Positions 53,536 to 63,200 of a stretch of DNA of 64,000 nucleotides are shown here, one piece after another. Location: positions 1 through 64,000 of the forward strand of contig JALCCG010000038.1 of the NCBI GenBank assembly GCA_023212695.1, written 5' to 3'. The translations under genes were made by a program, and so were the position numbers. The notes beneath the pieces were generated by a model. That model had not been told where the DNA came from, did no database searches, and was given only the letters and a program-made list of their open reading frames with translations. The stretch comes from Sporisorium sorghi. Its lineage: Eukaryota; Basidiomycota; Ustilaginomycetes; Ustilaginales; Ustilaginaceae. Positions within the stretch are counted from its first letter, which is position 1, and the number at the start of each line of letters is the position of its first letter.

Positions 53536-55110
53536 CTACACCACCAAAACCACCTTGACCGCCGCCTTTCCCGCCCGCAGCAAGCACATCCTTCCCCCGC
53601 CCTTCTCGCCCTCGACCAAATCCGCCTCCCCAACCATCTCCCCCGCACTCTGCTGAACATTATTGACATACAACCCCCCACTCTGCAACAGCCTCTTTGC
53701 CTCGCCTCTACTCTTGACCAGCCCCGCCGCGACCACGACCTTCGTCAGATCCGCACCGACGACCTCGTCCCGTGGCAGCTCGGCGAGTAGGCCCTCAGCG
53801 CGCAGCGCGGCGGTGTCCACTTTCCCCAAAGCCTGCTTCGCCGCGTTGACGGGGTCGTCGGAGGAGGCCGTATGGGAGAACAGCAGCTGTGCGAGCGCTC
53901 TACACCTCTCGGCAGCTGCTGGGCCGCGGATCAGTTGCGTCATGTGCATCGCCAGCGTCTGCTGCGCCGACCTCTTCCTCTCCTCGCCCCTGTGCTTGCT
54001 CAGTACCTCCTCGACCGCCTCCGGCGAGAGCAGCGTCAAACACCTCAAGTAGCGCGCCACATCGTGATCCGTCGTGCGCAGGAAGAACTGGTAAAACTCC
54101 CAATCGCTCGTCTTCTCCGCACTTAGCCACACGGCGTTGCCTGCGCTCTTGCCAAATTTTTCCCCCGAGTGCGTGGTGAGCAGCGGCAGGGTCAGGCCGT
54201 ACGCCGGGTCGGTGTCCAGCGAGTGCGTGCGGCGGATCAGGTCGATCCCCGCAGCGATGTTGCCGAGCTGGTCCGAGCCGCCGACTTGGACTGTGCAGGC
54301 GTGCGTTGTGTGCAGGTACGCAAAGTCGAACGCTTGCAGCAGCTGGTATGAGAATTCGGTGTACGACATTCCCCCCGAGCTGGAGCTGAGGCGGGAGGCG
54401 ACACTGTCGCGCGCGAGCATCTGCGTCAACCGCGCGTGCCGCCCCACGCTCCCCAGAAACTCCAGCAGAGACACGCCGCTCATCCAGTCGTAGTTGTTCA
54501 TCAGCGAAACACCCATCCCCGGCCCCACACCCTGCGGGTCACGCGTACCGTGCTCGACGCCATACCACTCCTGCACATTACCAAAAAATTGCCGGAGCTG
54601 CGATTTGATCGCAGCCACATTGCGGTCCAGCGTCGACTTGTCTAGGGCGTTCCGCTCAGAGCTGCGGCCGGAAGGGTCGCCAATGCTGCCAGTTGCCCCG
54701 CCAACGAGCACGATCGCGCGGTGGTTGTAGCGCGCGAAATGCGCGAGGGTGAGGAGGGGCAGGAGGTTGCCCACGTGGAGAGAGTCCGCGGACGGGTCGA
54801 CGCCGGAGTAGACTGTGCGGGGCGCGGAGGCGAGGTGTGGGCGAAGGGCGCGTGAGGTGAGTGTGGCGACGAGGCCGCGCTGCTCGAGCTCGGTTATGAG
54901 GTCTGGGGATGGGGTGGTGGAGGAGGAGGATGACCAGCGTGCTAGCGTGGAGGGGCTGCGAAGGGCTGTTCGCGGCGGGGATCGCGCTATTGATGCATGG
55001 GAGAGTGTGATCAGCCTGCGAGCTGCATGTGCGCCTTTGATCATCGTTTGCGTCGTTGTCGTCGTTGGGAGGGTGTGATGCTTTAGAAGAAAAGGAGCAA
55101 GTCGGGCCAA
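53536..55110 (-). CDS. MSY1: Mitochondrial tyrosyl-tRNA synthetase
   Basis: A class I synthetase of the bacterial type, 524 residues, intronless. The N-terminus is rich in Arg, Ser and Thr and lacks acidic residues for about 70 residues, a typical presequence. A second in-frame ATG at 55044 (MIKGAHAARRLITLS) would also start a good presequence. The HIGH motif is LHVGNLL, the tyrosine pocket contains YTEFSYQLLQAFDF and QVGGSDQLGN, and the KMSKS loop is KFGKS. A C-terminal S4-like RNA-binding domain ends the protein (LVKSRGEAKRLLQSGGLYVNN). It converges with UTP13, 131 bp apart. Confidence 0.95.
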   Translation of the reverse strand: MARLAPFLLKHHTLPTTTTTQTMIKGAHAARRLITLSHASIARSPPRTALRSPSTLARWSSSSSTTPSPDLITELEQRGLVATLTSRALRPHLASAPRTVYSGVDPSADSLHVGNLLPLLTLAHFARYNHRAIVLVGGATGSIGDPSGRSSERNALDKSTLDRNVAAIKSQLRQFFGNVQEWYGVEHGTRDPQGVGPGMGVSLMNNYDWMSGVSLLEFLGSVGRHARLTQMLARDSVASRLSSSSGGMSYTEFSYQLLQAFDFAYLHTTHACTVQVGGSDQLGNIAAGIDLIRRTHSLDTDPAYGLTLPLLTTHSGEKFGKSAGNAVWLSAEKTSDWEFYQFFLRTTDHDVARYLRCLTLLSPEAVEEVLSKHRGEERKRSAQQTLAMHMTQLIRGPAAAERCRALAQLLFSHTASSDDPVNAAKQALGKVDTAALRAEGLLAELPRDEVVGADLTKVVVAAGLVKSRGEAKRLLQSGGLYVNNVQQSAGEMVGEADLVEGEKGGGRMCLLRAGKAAVKVVLVV

Positions 55111-55327
55111 AAAGAAGAAATGGAAAAAGTCGAGGCTGTAAATCGGATCTCGGGAGACCCTTCTTCGCTCTCTCGCTCAACACTCTCTAGTCTAGTCGTG
55201 CCACACCTCGACGGACACTCTGTTCTCAACACAAAGCATCGTCGAGATCAAGCTGAATGGCACGCACACCCTAATCGCAAGCAAGGCGTCTTCAAGGTCA
55301 TTACTTCACAGGCTGCAACATTGAGTA

Positions 55328-57748
55328 TCACAGCTCCTCTTCATACTGATCATCGACCTTCTCTGCCTTGTGCCCCTCTTCCTCCTCCTCGTCACTCTCC
55401 ATATCCTGCCCCTCCAGTAGCACATCAAACATGCTCCCCGTGCCCTTCCTCTTGACCTCCTTCTCCGCCTTCACCGCCTTCACATTACCGAACATACCAC
55501 CACCGATGCCCTTCCCATCACCATCACCCCTTGAAGCCTCGGACTCGCCCAGCCTCTGCTCCTGAAACTGCCCTACCAGTCCGGCACCCGCACGGTCTGC
55601 TCGCTTCTTGAGCTTCTTGAGCTTGCGGCGGGAGGCGCCTGCCGAGGGCGCCATCTGCACCAGCTCTTGTGGCGAGAAGGCGAGCGAGAGTTCGGCGGTG
55701 CGTTTGGACGTTGCGGATGCGGCGGTGGCTTTGGCGGCGAGTTTGTCCGTCCATGCGTTTGTCGTTGCTTCGGCGGTAGAGTCGGGGAGGACCGAGGTGA
55801 TGGCTTCATCGTCGTCGTCGTCGTCGTCGTCGTCAGAGTGAGGGTCCAGTCCAGGCACGCCGATGGTTCGACGGCGAGATGCAGCACCATCCATGCCGTC
55901 ATCGTCGTCCGAATCATCACCGGAGTCGTCTGACCCAGAAGCCATTCGAGACCGTTTGCCTAGTGTAGATCGGCGTGATGTATCCGCCTCCTCCTCCGCC
56001 CTCTCGACCGCTGTAACAGGCTCGTGATCGTCCTGGATCTCTTCTTCCGGCTGCTGCTCTACTTCGTCCAGAGCATACGTCGGCGCAGGTGCCTCTGGCA
56101 GCGGTGCACTTGACTGTCCCGTGCCTGCACCGAACACCTCTGCATCCGCTTCGCCCAACAGCCACGCCAGATCAAACGCCTCGCTGAACCCGCTGAGGAT
56201 GGCTGAACTTTGCTCGAGCTTCTTCTCCTCCGTGTCCACCCCGCCGATACTCTTGGTCAGCGCATCTGTCGCTCCACCACCGGCATTGGCCTTCGAATCG
56301 TCCGTCAGAATGGCAGAGCGATGCAATGCAGGCGGATGCGTGTAGTACTTGATGCGCCCGACATTCCAATCGTGCAGAACACTTCGCGCAGTACCGTCGA
56401 TATCGATCTTGCCACCCCTCGTCATCCTACCACGCTGCACGGCGATGCGCATCAGCAGATCCTGTGCGTCCCCCTCCTGAAACCATTCCAGCCCATACAC
56501 CTGCATTAGGTGTTCCGAGTCCACCCTGGCCATGATAGCCTCGACGGGGGTGATGGGATCCTCGACGAGCTCCACCTTGACCACGTTGCGCAGCAGAGCC
56601 GACTGACGTCGAATCTGGATTTCCTCGGCTGACAGCCCGAGCGCGGCGGCTCCTGCGGCGGATTCGTCGGAGAACACGATACCGGGGCAGTCGAGCAGGC
56701 GCACGGATTTGTCGAGCATGACGCTCTGCACCACCTTGGTGTGGCCGGGTGTGGAGGCGACGCTGCAGACGCGGGCGCGTTTGAGCGAGTTGATGAGGCT
56801 CGATTTGCCCACGTTGGGTGCACCGAATACACCCACTGCGATTGACGTTTTGAGGTTGAGACTGCGAGAGTAGTTCTTGATGAGTTGCAGCAGTGCACCG
56901 GCGCCGATGGCCTCGGATCCACCCGCGATCACGTCTGCTCCTGCAGCGGCCGAGGTGGGTTTGGAGTAGTTGACGGCATTGGCACCCTGCGAGAGGTTGG
57001 TGCGCTGCGACTGGGTCGAGGCTTTGAAGGCGAGCGTGGGGAAGTCGTGACGAAGGTAGCGGAGCCATGCTTCGACGTTGGATTTGGGCACGAGATCGAT
57101 CTTGTTGAGAATCAGAACGATCTTCTTGCCTGCGCGAAGCAGCATCCGTTCGGTCTCCAGAGATCGGCATCCGAGCGGATCACGCGCATCGAGCACTTCG
57201 AGCAGCACGTCGGCGTTGTCGACCACTTTGCGCAGTTCGCGCATGTACGCCTTGATGGAGCTGTCCCTTTTGCCCGTCAACGTAGGATCCAGCTGTAACC
57301 CTGATGATGCAAAGAACGCTTTGTCGTCTTCCTCGATCGATTCTGTTGTGGGCAAATCATGCGAGTTGGACGTTGCCGCTGCGCCTGCAATCTCGTCTCG
57401 CAACCTAGCTGCTGCGGCTGCACTGCCTTCAGCCGCATCGTCGAGCGTGGGCAGATCCATATCCATGTTCGCTTGCGCTCCATTCGCAGTTGCTGCCGAG
57501 CGTCGTTGAAGAGCTGCATGCTGTTGTTGCATCTGCTGCAGTTGTCGTGCTTTTCCCTTGCTGATGAGGCTGGTGAACTGGTTCTTGTTAAAGACGAAGC
57601 CGGCGTTGGTGGCCTGCTTGCCGACGCTGTTGGATGACCCCGAGACATTCTTGGCGTGTGACTGGGTGGCTGAGATCTTTGTCTTTTTGCGCGCCTGCCG
57701 ATCTTCTTTTCGTTGTTGTCGACCCATCTTTGCGGTTCGATCACCCAA
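55328..57748 (-). CDS. NUG1: Nucleolar circularly permuted GTPase, Nug1/GNL3-like
   Basis: Proteins of this family help assemble and export the 60S ribosomal subunit. The frame is intronless, 806 residues. The basic N-terminus (GRQQRKEDRQARKKTK) is a likely nucleolar signal; an ATG at 57727 (MGRQQRKED) is as likely a start as the upstream one at 57748. The GTPase motifs are in permuted order: DARDPLG, then G4 NKIDLVP, then G1 GAPNVGKSS at 309-317, then G3 DCPG. The C-terminal half is much longer than in yeast Nug1 (520 residues). It has acidic DDDDDDDDE stretches and a Lys-rich block (RRKLKKLKKRADR). Assignment to Nug1 rather than a GNL3L/Grn1 paralogue is probable, not certain. Confidence 0.88.
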   Translation of the reverse strand: MGDRTAKMGRQQRKEDRQARKKTKISATQSHAKNVSGSSNSVGKQATNAGFVFNKNQFTSLISKGKARQLQQMQQQHAALQRRSAATANGAQANMDMDLPTLDDAAEGSAAAAARLRDEIAGAAATSNSHDLPTTESIEEDDKAFFASSGLQLDPTLTGKRDSSIKAYMRELRKVVDNADVLLEVLDARDPLGCRSLETERMLLRAGKKIVLILNKIDLVPKSNVEAWLRYLRHDFPTLAFKASTQSQRTNLSQGANAVNYSKPTSAAAGADVIAGGSEAIGAGALLQLIKNYSRSLNLKTSIAVGVFGAPNVGKSSLINSLKRARVCSVASTPGHTKVVQSVMLDKSVRLLDCPGIVFSDESAAGAAALGLSAEEIQIRRQSALLRNVVKVELVEDPITPVEAIMARVDSEHLMQVYGLEWFQEGDAQDLLMRIAVQRGRMTRGGKIDIDGTARSVLHDWNVGRIKYYTHPPALHRSAILTDDSKANAGGGATDALTKSIGGVDTEEKKLEQSSAILSGFSEAFDLAWLLGEADAEVFGAGTGQSSAPLPEAPAPTYALDEVEQQPEEEIQDDHEPVTAVERAEEEADTSRRSTLGKRSRMASGSDDSGDDSDDDDGMDGAASRRRTIGVPGLDPHSDDDDDDDDDEAITSVLPDSTAEATTNAWTDKLAAKATAASATSKRTAELSLAFSPQELVQMAPSAGASRRKLKKLKKRADRAGAGLVGQFQEQRLGESEASRGDGDGKGIGGGMFGNVKAVKAEKEVKRKGTGSMFDVLLEGQDMESDEEEEEGHKAEKVDDQYEEEL

Positions 57749-58069
57749 CGGACGAGATGATGTTGTAGAAGAGTGAGAATAAGAGCAACAACAACACTTT
57801 TTTCTTCTCGAGACTCAGTCAAAAAAGTTTTTTTTTTTTTTTTTTTTTTTTTGGTTGATTAGGGTTTTGACACTTTTTTGGTGGAGGCATTTCAGCATTA
57901 GTAAAGCTTAAGTAAGCAAGAAGAATCAACAATGAGCTCGAAATCGGCTTCTCGGCACTCGAGCAGTCAATGTTGCTGCTGCTTGTACGACTCTATGACT
58001 CGTCCTTTCTTCCTTCCTACTTTGTACCACCATCATCCCATCGCTCCTTTTCCTCCTCATTAACATACA
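57749..58069. promoter_or_regulatory. Divergent promoter region between NUG1 and ILV1
   Basis: About 320 bp with a T24 run and, just beyond it, the telomere-like ATTAGGGTTTT at 57858-57868. No gene. Confidence 0.55.
57829..57852. repeat. Poly-T tract (T24)
   Basis: Twenty-four consecutive T on the plus strand, about 80 bp upstream of the NUG1 start (dA on the NUG1 coding strand). Long dA:dT tracts commonly exclude nucleosomes in fungal promoters. Confidence 0.95.
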
Positions 58070-59971
58070 ATGGCGGCAACCGCCTCTTCGTCCGCATCAG
58101 CGGCCTACCTCGCTGGACCTTTCCCATCTGGACGTGCTTTGACCGAAAATGATGTCGCCCCCACCGTGCCCCCCACACCCTCCGAGGAGACCTCTCCGCC
58201 CACGCATCTCTACACCGACCTGCCTCCGCATCTGATGCAAGCCGACAACACGCCCGACTACCTCCGCCTCATCCTCAACGCCGATGTCTACGATCTGGTC
58301 AAGCAAACCCCCTTGCAACCGGGAGTCAACCTGTCCGCAAAAACAGGCTGCCAAGTGTTGTTGAAGAGAGAAGACCTGCAGCCCGTGTTCAGCTTCAAGC
58401 TGCGCGGTGCGTTCAACATGATGCGCCAGCTCGACTCGGAGCAGAAGTGGAAGGGTGTCATTGCGTGTTCGGCGGGCAACCACGCGCAAGGTGTCGCCAT
58501 GGCCGGTGCGCATCTGAGCATCCCGTGTACCATTGTCATGCCCAGGGGCACGCCGGAGATCAAGACGGCCAACGTGAAGCGCATGGGCGCCAAGGTGGTG
58601 CTGTTCGGCCAGGATTTTGACGAAGCTAAAGCCGAGTGTACACGGCTGTCCAAGGCGTACGGTTTGACCATCATTCCGCCGTTTGACCACCCGCGCGTCA
58701 TCGCCGGCCAGGGAACCATCGGCGTAGAGATCTGCAGACAGACAGACATGTCCAACGTCGACGCCATCTTCTGCTGCGTCGGTGGCGGCGGGCTGCTCGC
58801 GGGTGTCGCTGCGTACATCAAGCGCATCGCCCCACCGCACGTTAAAGTCATTGGAGTCGAGACGTTCGACGCAGACGCACTCGCGCAGTCGCTCGAAGCC
58901 AACCGGCGCGTGCTGCTCAACGAAGTCGGGCTGTTTGCCGACGGTACTGCGGTGCGCATTGTCGGCGAGGAGTGCTTCCGCATCTGCCGCGAGACTGTTG
59001 ACGGCGTAGTGCGCGTGAACAACGACGAGATCTGCGCCGCGATCAAGGACACGTTTGAGGATACGCGCTCGATTCCCGAGCCGTCTGGCGCGCTGGCTGT
59101 CGCGGGCATGAAGCGCTACATCGCCACGCACGGTCTACAGGGATCGGGCAAGAAGTTTGTCGCGCTCGTCTCGGGGGCGAATATGAACTTTGGCAGGCTG
59201 CGCTTCGTCGCCGAACGTGCCGAGTTGGGCGAGAACAAGGAGGCGCTGCTCAGCGTAGAGATCCCCGAGGAACCGGGCGCTTTCCTCAAGCTGCACAACC
59301 ACATCAACCCCAGGATGGTCACCGAGTTTAGCTATCGCTACGGCGACAGTAAAAAGGCGCAGATCTTGCTGTCGTTTATGCTCAACGGGTCCAAGGCTCC
59401 TCCGGCTGCCACTGGCGCTGCTGGTGCAGAAGCACAGGCGCCAGGAGCAGTGCCGGTTCCCGAGACCATCCCGGCCTCGACCTCGTCCGAATCCACCAAA
59501 CTCGCCTCCTCGACCGCCTCGATCGCCGACACCACCGCCGCACTCGCCGCGTCCACTCTGGGCACATCGACCGAACTTGACTCGATCCTCGCCGCGCTCG
59601 CCGCCGACGGCATGACGCCCATCGATCTCTCGGGAGACGAAGTGTCCAAATCCCACCTGCGTTATCTGGTGGGAGGCAAGACGAATGTCCCCAACGAGCG
59701 CATTTTCCGCTTCGAGTTCCCCGAGCGCCCCGGTGCATTAAGGAAGTTCCTGGTGGGAATGCAGAGCGGCTGGAACGTGTCGCTCTTTCATTACAGGAAC
59801 CACGGTGCGGATATGGGCAAAATCCTGCTAGGTATCCAGGCGCCCAAGGAGGACGATGTCAAGTTGGAGGCGTTCTTGAAGGAGTTGGGGTATCAGTATC
59901 ACGAGGAGACCAACAACCCGGTGTTGAGGAGGTATTTGGGCGCGCCTGCTGCGGCTGCTGCTACGTCGTAG
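58070..59971 (+). CDS. ILV1: Biosynthetic threonine dehydratase
   Basis: The enzyme deaminates threonine to 2-oxobutanoate, the first step of isoleucine synthesis, normally in mitochondria. The frame is intronless, 633 residues. The pyridoxal-phosphate lysine is in SFKLRGAFN (K110). The phosphate-binding loop is [11 protein letters not shown], and [10 protein letters not shown] is also present. Two C-terminal ACT-like domains carry isoleucine and valine feedback control: [12 protein letters not shown] and [11 protein letters not shown]. Between them lies an Ala/Ser/Thr-rich spacer of about 80 residues not expected in the yeast protein. The N-terminus is only weakly presequence-like (Ala/Ser-rich, one Arg). 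Confidence 0.96.
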   Translation: MAATASSSASAAYLAGPFPSGRALTENDVAPTVPPTPSEETSPPTHLYTDLPPHLMQADNTPDYLRLILNADVYDLVKQTPLQPGVNLSAKTGCQVLLKREDLQPVFSFKLRGAFNMMRQLDSEQKWKGVIACSAGNHAQGVAMAGAHLSIPCTIVMPRGTPEIKTANVKRMGAKVVLFGQDFDEAKAECTRLSKAYGLTIIPPFDHPRVIAGQGTIGVEICRQTDMSNVDAIFCCVGGGGLLAGVAAYIKRIAPPHVKVIGVETFDADALAQSLEANRRVLLNEVGLFADGTAVRIVGEECFRICRETVDGVVRVNNDEICAAIKDTFEDTRSIPEPSGALAVAGMKRYIATHGLQGSGKKFVALVSGANMNFGRLRFVAERAELGENKEALLSVEIPEEPGAFLKLHNHINPRMVTEFSYRYGDSKKAQILLSFMLNGSKAPPAATGAAGAEAQAPGAVPVPETIPASTSSESTKLASSTASIADTTAALAASTLGTSTELDSILAALAADGMTPIDLSGDEVSKSHLRYLVGGKTNVPNERIFRFEFPERPGALRKFLVGMQSGWNVSLFHYRNHGADMGKILLGIQAPKEDDVKLEAFLKELGYQYHEETNNPVLRRYLGAPAAAAATS

Positions 59972-60206
59972 TCTTTTCGCACTGTGCTTGTCATCTTCGC
60001 ATCGCAATATCAGTTTCGCAGGATGAAACACATGCTCAAATCTCTGTGCTCGCTCACGACGTGCGGGAAGGCTTCAGTGTGTTGTGGGGCGACGGTCGAC
60101 GTCGTTTTCGACATAAAGGGGATCTTGAAACTTGAAACTTGAAACTTCAGTGTGTGTTCTGGTTGGGGCAAAAGCTTGATTCTGCTCTTCTATTCTACAC
60201 CACCCC

Positions 60207-63200
60207 CTAATTGAGACTCTGATAGCTCACCATCGCTTTAAACTTGTCGCTCTGCTTGATCAGCTGCGCATACCCGCCCTGCGCCTCCAGCTCGCCGTTC
60301 TCGAACAAGAAAATCACATCCGCATCCTTGATCGTACGCATACGGTGCGCAATCGCCAGGATCGTGCACTCGCCCTTCGCCCTTATATCGCTCAACGTCT
60401 GCTGGAACGCCTGCTCCGACTGGCTGTCGAGCGCGCTCGTGCTCTCGTCGAGCAGCAGCAGGCGCGGTTTGCGGATGAGCGCGCGTGCGATCGACAGGCG
60501 CTGCTTCTGGCCTCCACTGAGTTGAGAGGACGAGATGAGCGTGTCGTAGCCCTTTTTGAAGCGCATGATTGTGTCGTGGATACCTGCGGCTTGACAGGCT
60601 TCGATGATGACGGAATCTGGGATCGAGGTCTGCCAAGCGGTGTCGGGTTTGTAGGGGGCCAGGAGCGAGTCTTCTTCGTCCTGCGCTTCTTGTTCGAGAG
60701 GGGTGAGGTGCTTACGGCGTCGGTGACGACGACGAGAGGTCGAGTGCGCGGAGGAAGAGGAGGGGGCGAGATTGGGTCGCAGGCCCAAGAGCACGTTGAA
60801 TCGCACCGTGCCGTAGAAGATGACGGGCTCTTGCGGCACGATGGCAATGTCGCGACGCAGCACTTGGTCCGGCGTACGGTCGGTGCGCAGTCCATCGACG
60901 GTCACCGTGCCCGAAGCGGGGGTGTAAAAGTTCTCGATGAGCGACATGGCCGTCGTCTTGCCCGATCCAGATTGGCCGACGAACGCTGCGAAGCACCCGC
61001 CAGGGATACGCAGAGAAACGTCCTTGAGCGCCGGGTCGTCTCGGGTCGGATACGTGAACGAGACGTGGTCGAACTCGATCGTCGACGGTCCCTTTTTCTC
61101 GACAACATCAGCAGACCCAGCACCGCTGCCACGCGTCTCGACATCGTCCCCACCGTCCGCTGCCGCGACAGCGTCGGTGCGTTTACGACCAAAGAGACCC
61201 CGACCGCCGCCACCACTCCTTTTCGCAGCTTTGGCTTCGTCCCTTTCGCGCTCAATCTGCTTCCTGCGCTCCACCGCTGCGGGGCGCTGATCCATCAACC
61301 TGAAAAAGTTCGCCGCCGACACATGCGCCTTGGAGAAATCCGGCGCAAACGCCAGCAACTGTCCACTCGCCTGGGCCGAGAACAGCAGTGCCGGCAGCAC
61401 AATGAAGAACGCCGTCTGCGAGTATCTGCCTTCAGCAATGTTCTGGCTGCCCCACCAGTACGCAAACGCATAGATAAAGTAGCTGATGCTCAGCGCCAGA
61501 GCCAGGAACACATTACCGAAAAGGAAATGGCGCATGCTCTCGCGATACGGTTTCTCTAGAGACCGCTCGAACTTGCGCATCACGTCTTCCTCGCGACCCA
61601 AGCTGGCAACCGTCTTGATGCACTGCACCGCCTCGATGGCCAGGCTGTTCGACTTGACGTATGCGGTTTCGTGGCGTTTCTGGAAATCCGCCAGCACTTT
61701 GAGGCGCAAATAGCCCGCCGCGAGGATGATGGGCACCAGCGCTAGGATGACGATCGCAATACGCCAGGCGATGGCGAGTGAGACGGAGATTCCGGCGATG
61801 AGGTTGACAAAGATGCAAAAGATGGTACCTATGACAGTGCCGGTCACGCCGCCGAGGTTGTTGGCGTCGTTGGAGAGCGATGCGATCATTGAGGCTGGAT
61901 TCTTGTCCTGCGCCTCGTACCACGTCAGACGCTGGTCCATCATCGTGTCGAACGAGACGCGGCGCAGACGGAAGAGCAGACGCTCCGCTACCAGCCCCCA
62001 CACGAGTCCATTGATCGAGTAGGCGAAGAACTGGATCAGCGCGAGGATGAAAAAGTAGAGCCCGAATTCTCGACCGGAAGAACGGACGCCGTCGGCACCA
62101 CGACACTGCGGGTTGAGCGCCTCGATGACATGTCCGAAGAGCACCGCTTCGCCTGAGTAGGATCCACCCATGATGGCGCTGGTGAACAGACCGAGCAGGA
62201 TGTAGGGCCATTCGCGGCGGAGCATCCACAGGACGCGCTTGAAGATCACTCGCGGTGGATAGCGTCGAGCAGCTTGCTCAATTTGCGCCTCGGTTGCCTG
62301 CTTTTCGCTTTGCTTGGCATCGCCAACAACATCGGCAAGATCAGTACGACTTTTGCTTTGGGCGGCATTGTCGACGCTGTTGCGGTTCAACGTGGACTGG
62401 TTCGAGTCGCGAGAAGGTGAAGTGAACTGCTCGCCACTGGTCAGACCAGCAGCGGCAACGGCAGCCGCATCTTCCGACTCGTCTCCTTCATCGACATCGT
62501 CCATCCTACGTCGACCCCTTCGCTGCTGGTCTTGCTGCTGCTGGATCAAATTGTCGTCTGACTCTTGATGATCTTCCTCCATTCCTTCGTCCTCGTCATC
62601 ACTCGACGACGTTTCCGCGTCATCAGCAGCCGGAGAAGCGCCAGTATCCTGAGCAGCGGCCAGCTTGTAGTAGTAACCCCGCTGAGCCAGCAACTCCTTG
62701 TGCGTGCCCTGCTCCAGCACTTTACCAGCACCCATGACAATGATCTGGTCGTAGTTGCGAATGGTCGCCAGCCTGTGCGCGATGGCAATGGTCGTGACGC
62801 CTTCCGAGATGCTATCCAGCGCCTTAGCGACCGCATGCTCCGAGTGCGAATCGAGCGCCGCAGTGGCTTCGTCCAAGATGAGCAACTTGGGCTGCTTGAC
62901 GATAGCTCTTGCGATTGAGATCCTCTGTTTCTGACCGCCACTGAGCTTGCCGCCCGCCTCGCCGACTTGAGTGTCGTAGCCCTGCGGCAGCTTTTCGATG
63001 AATGAATGCGCGCCCGCGAGTTGGGCAGCGCGCGTGCAGAGCTCCTTGATCTCCTCGAGCTGTTCGAGCTGTTCCGGCGTTGTGAGTACCTGGTCGAGGT
63101 CGGTTCCAGTTTTCTCCTGGCCGACTTGTGAGAAGGCAAGGACGGTCGAGTGCAAATGTGCGTGTGCAGGCGAGCCCACCAGACCGTGTGCAATGGACTG

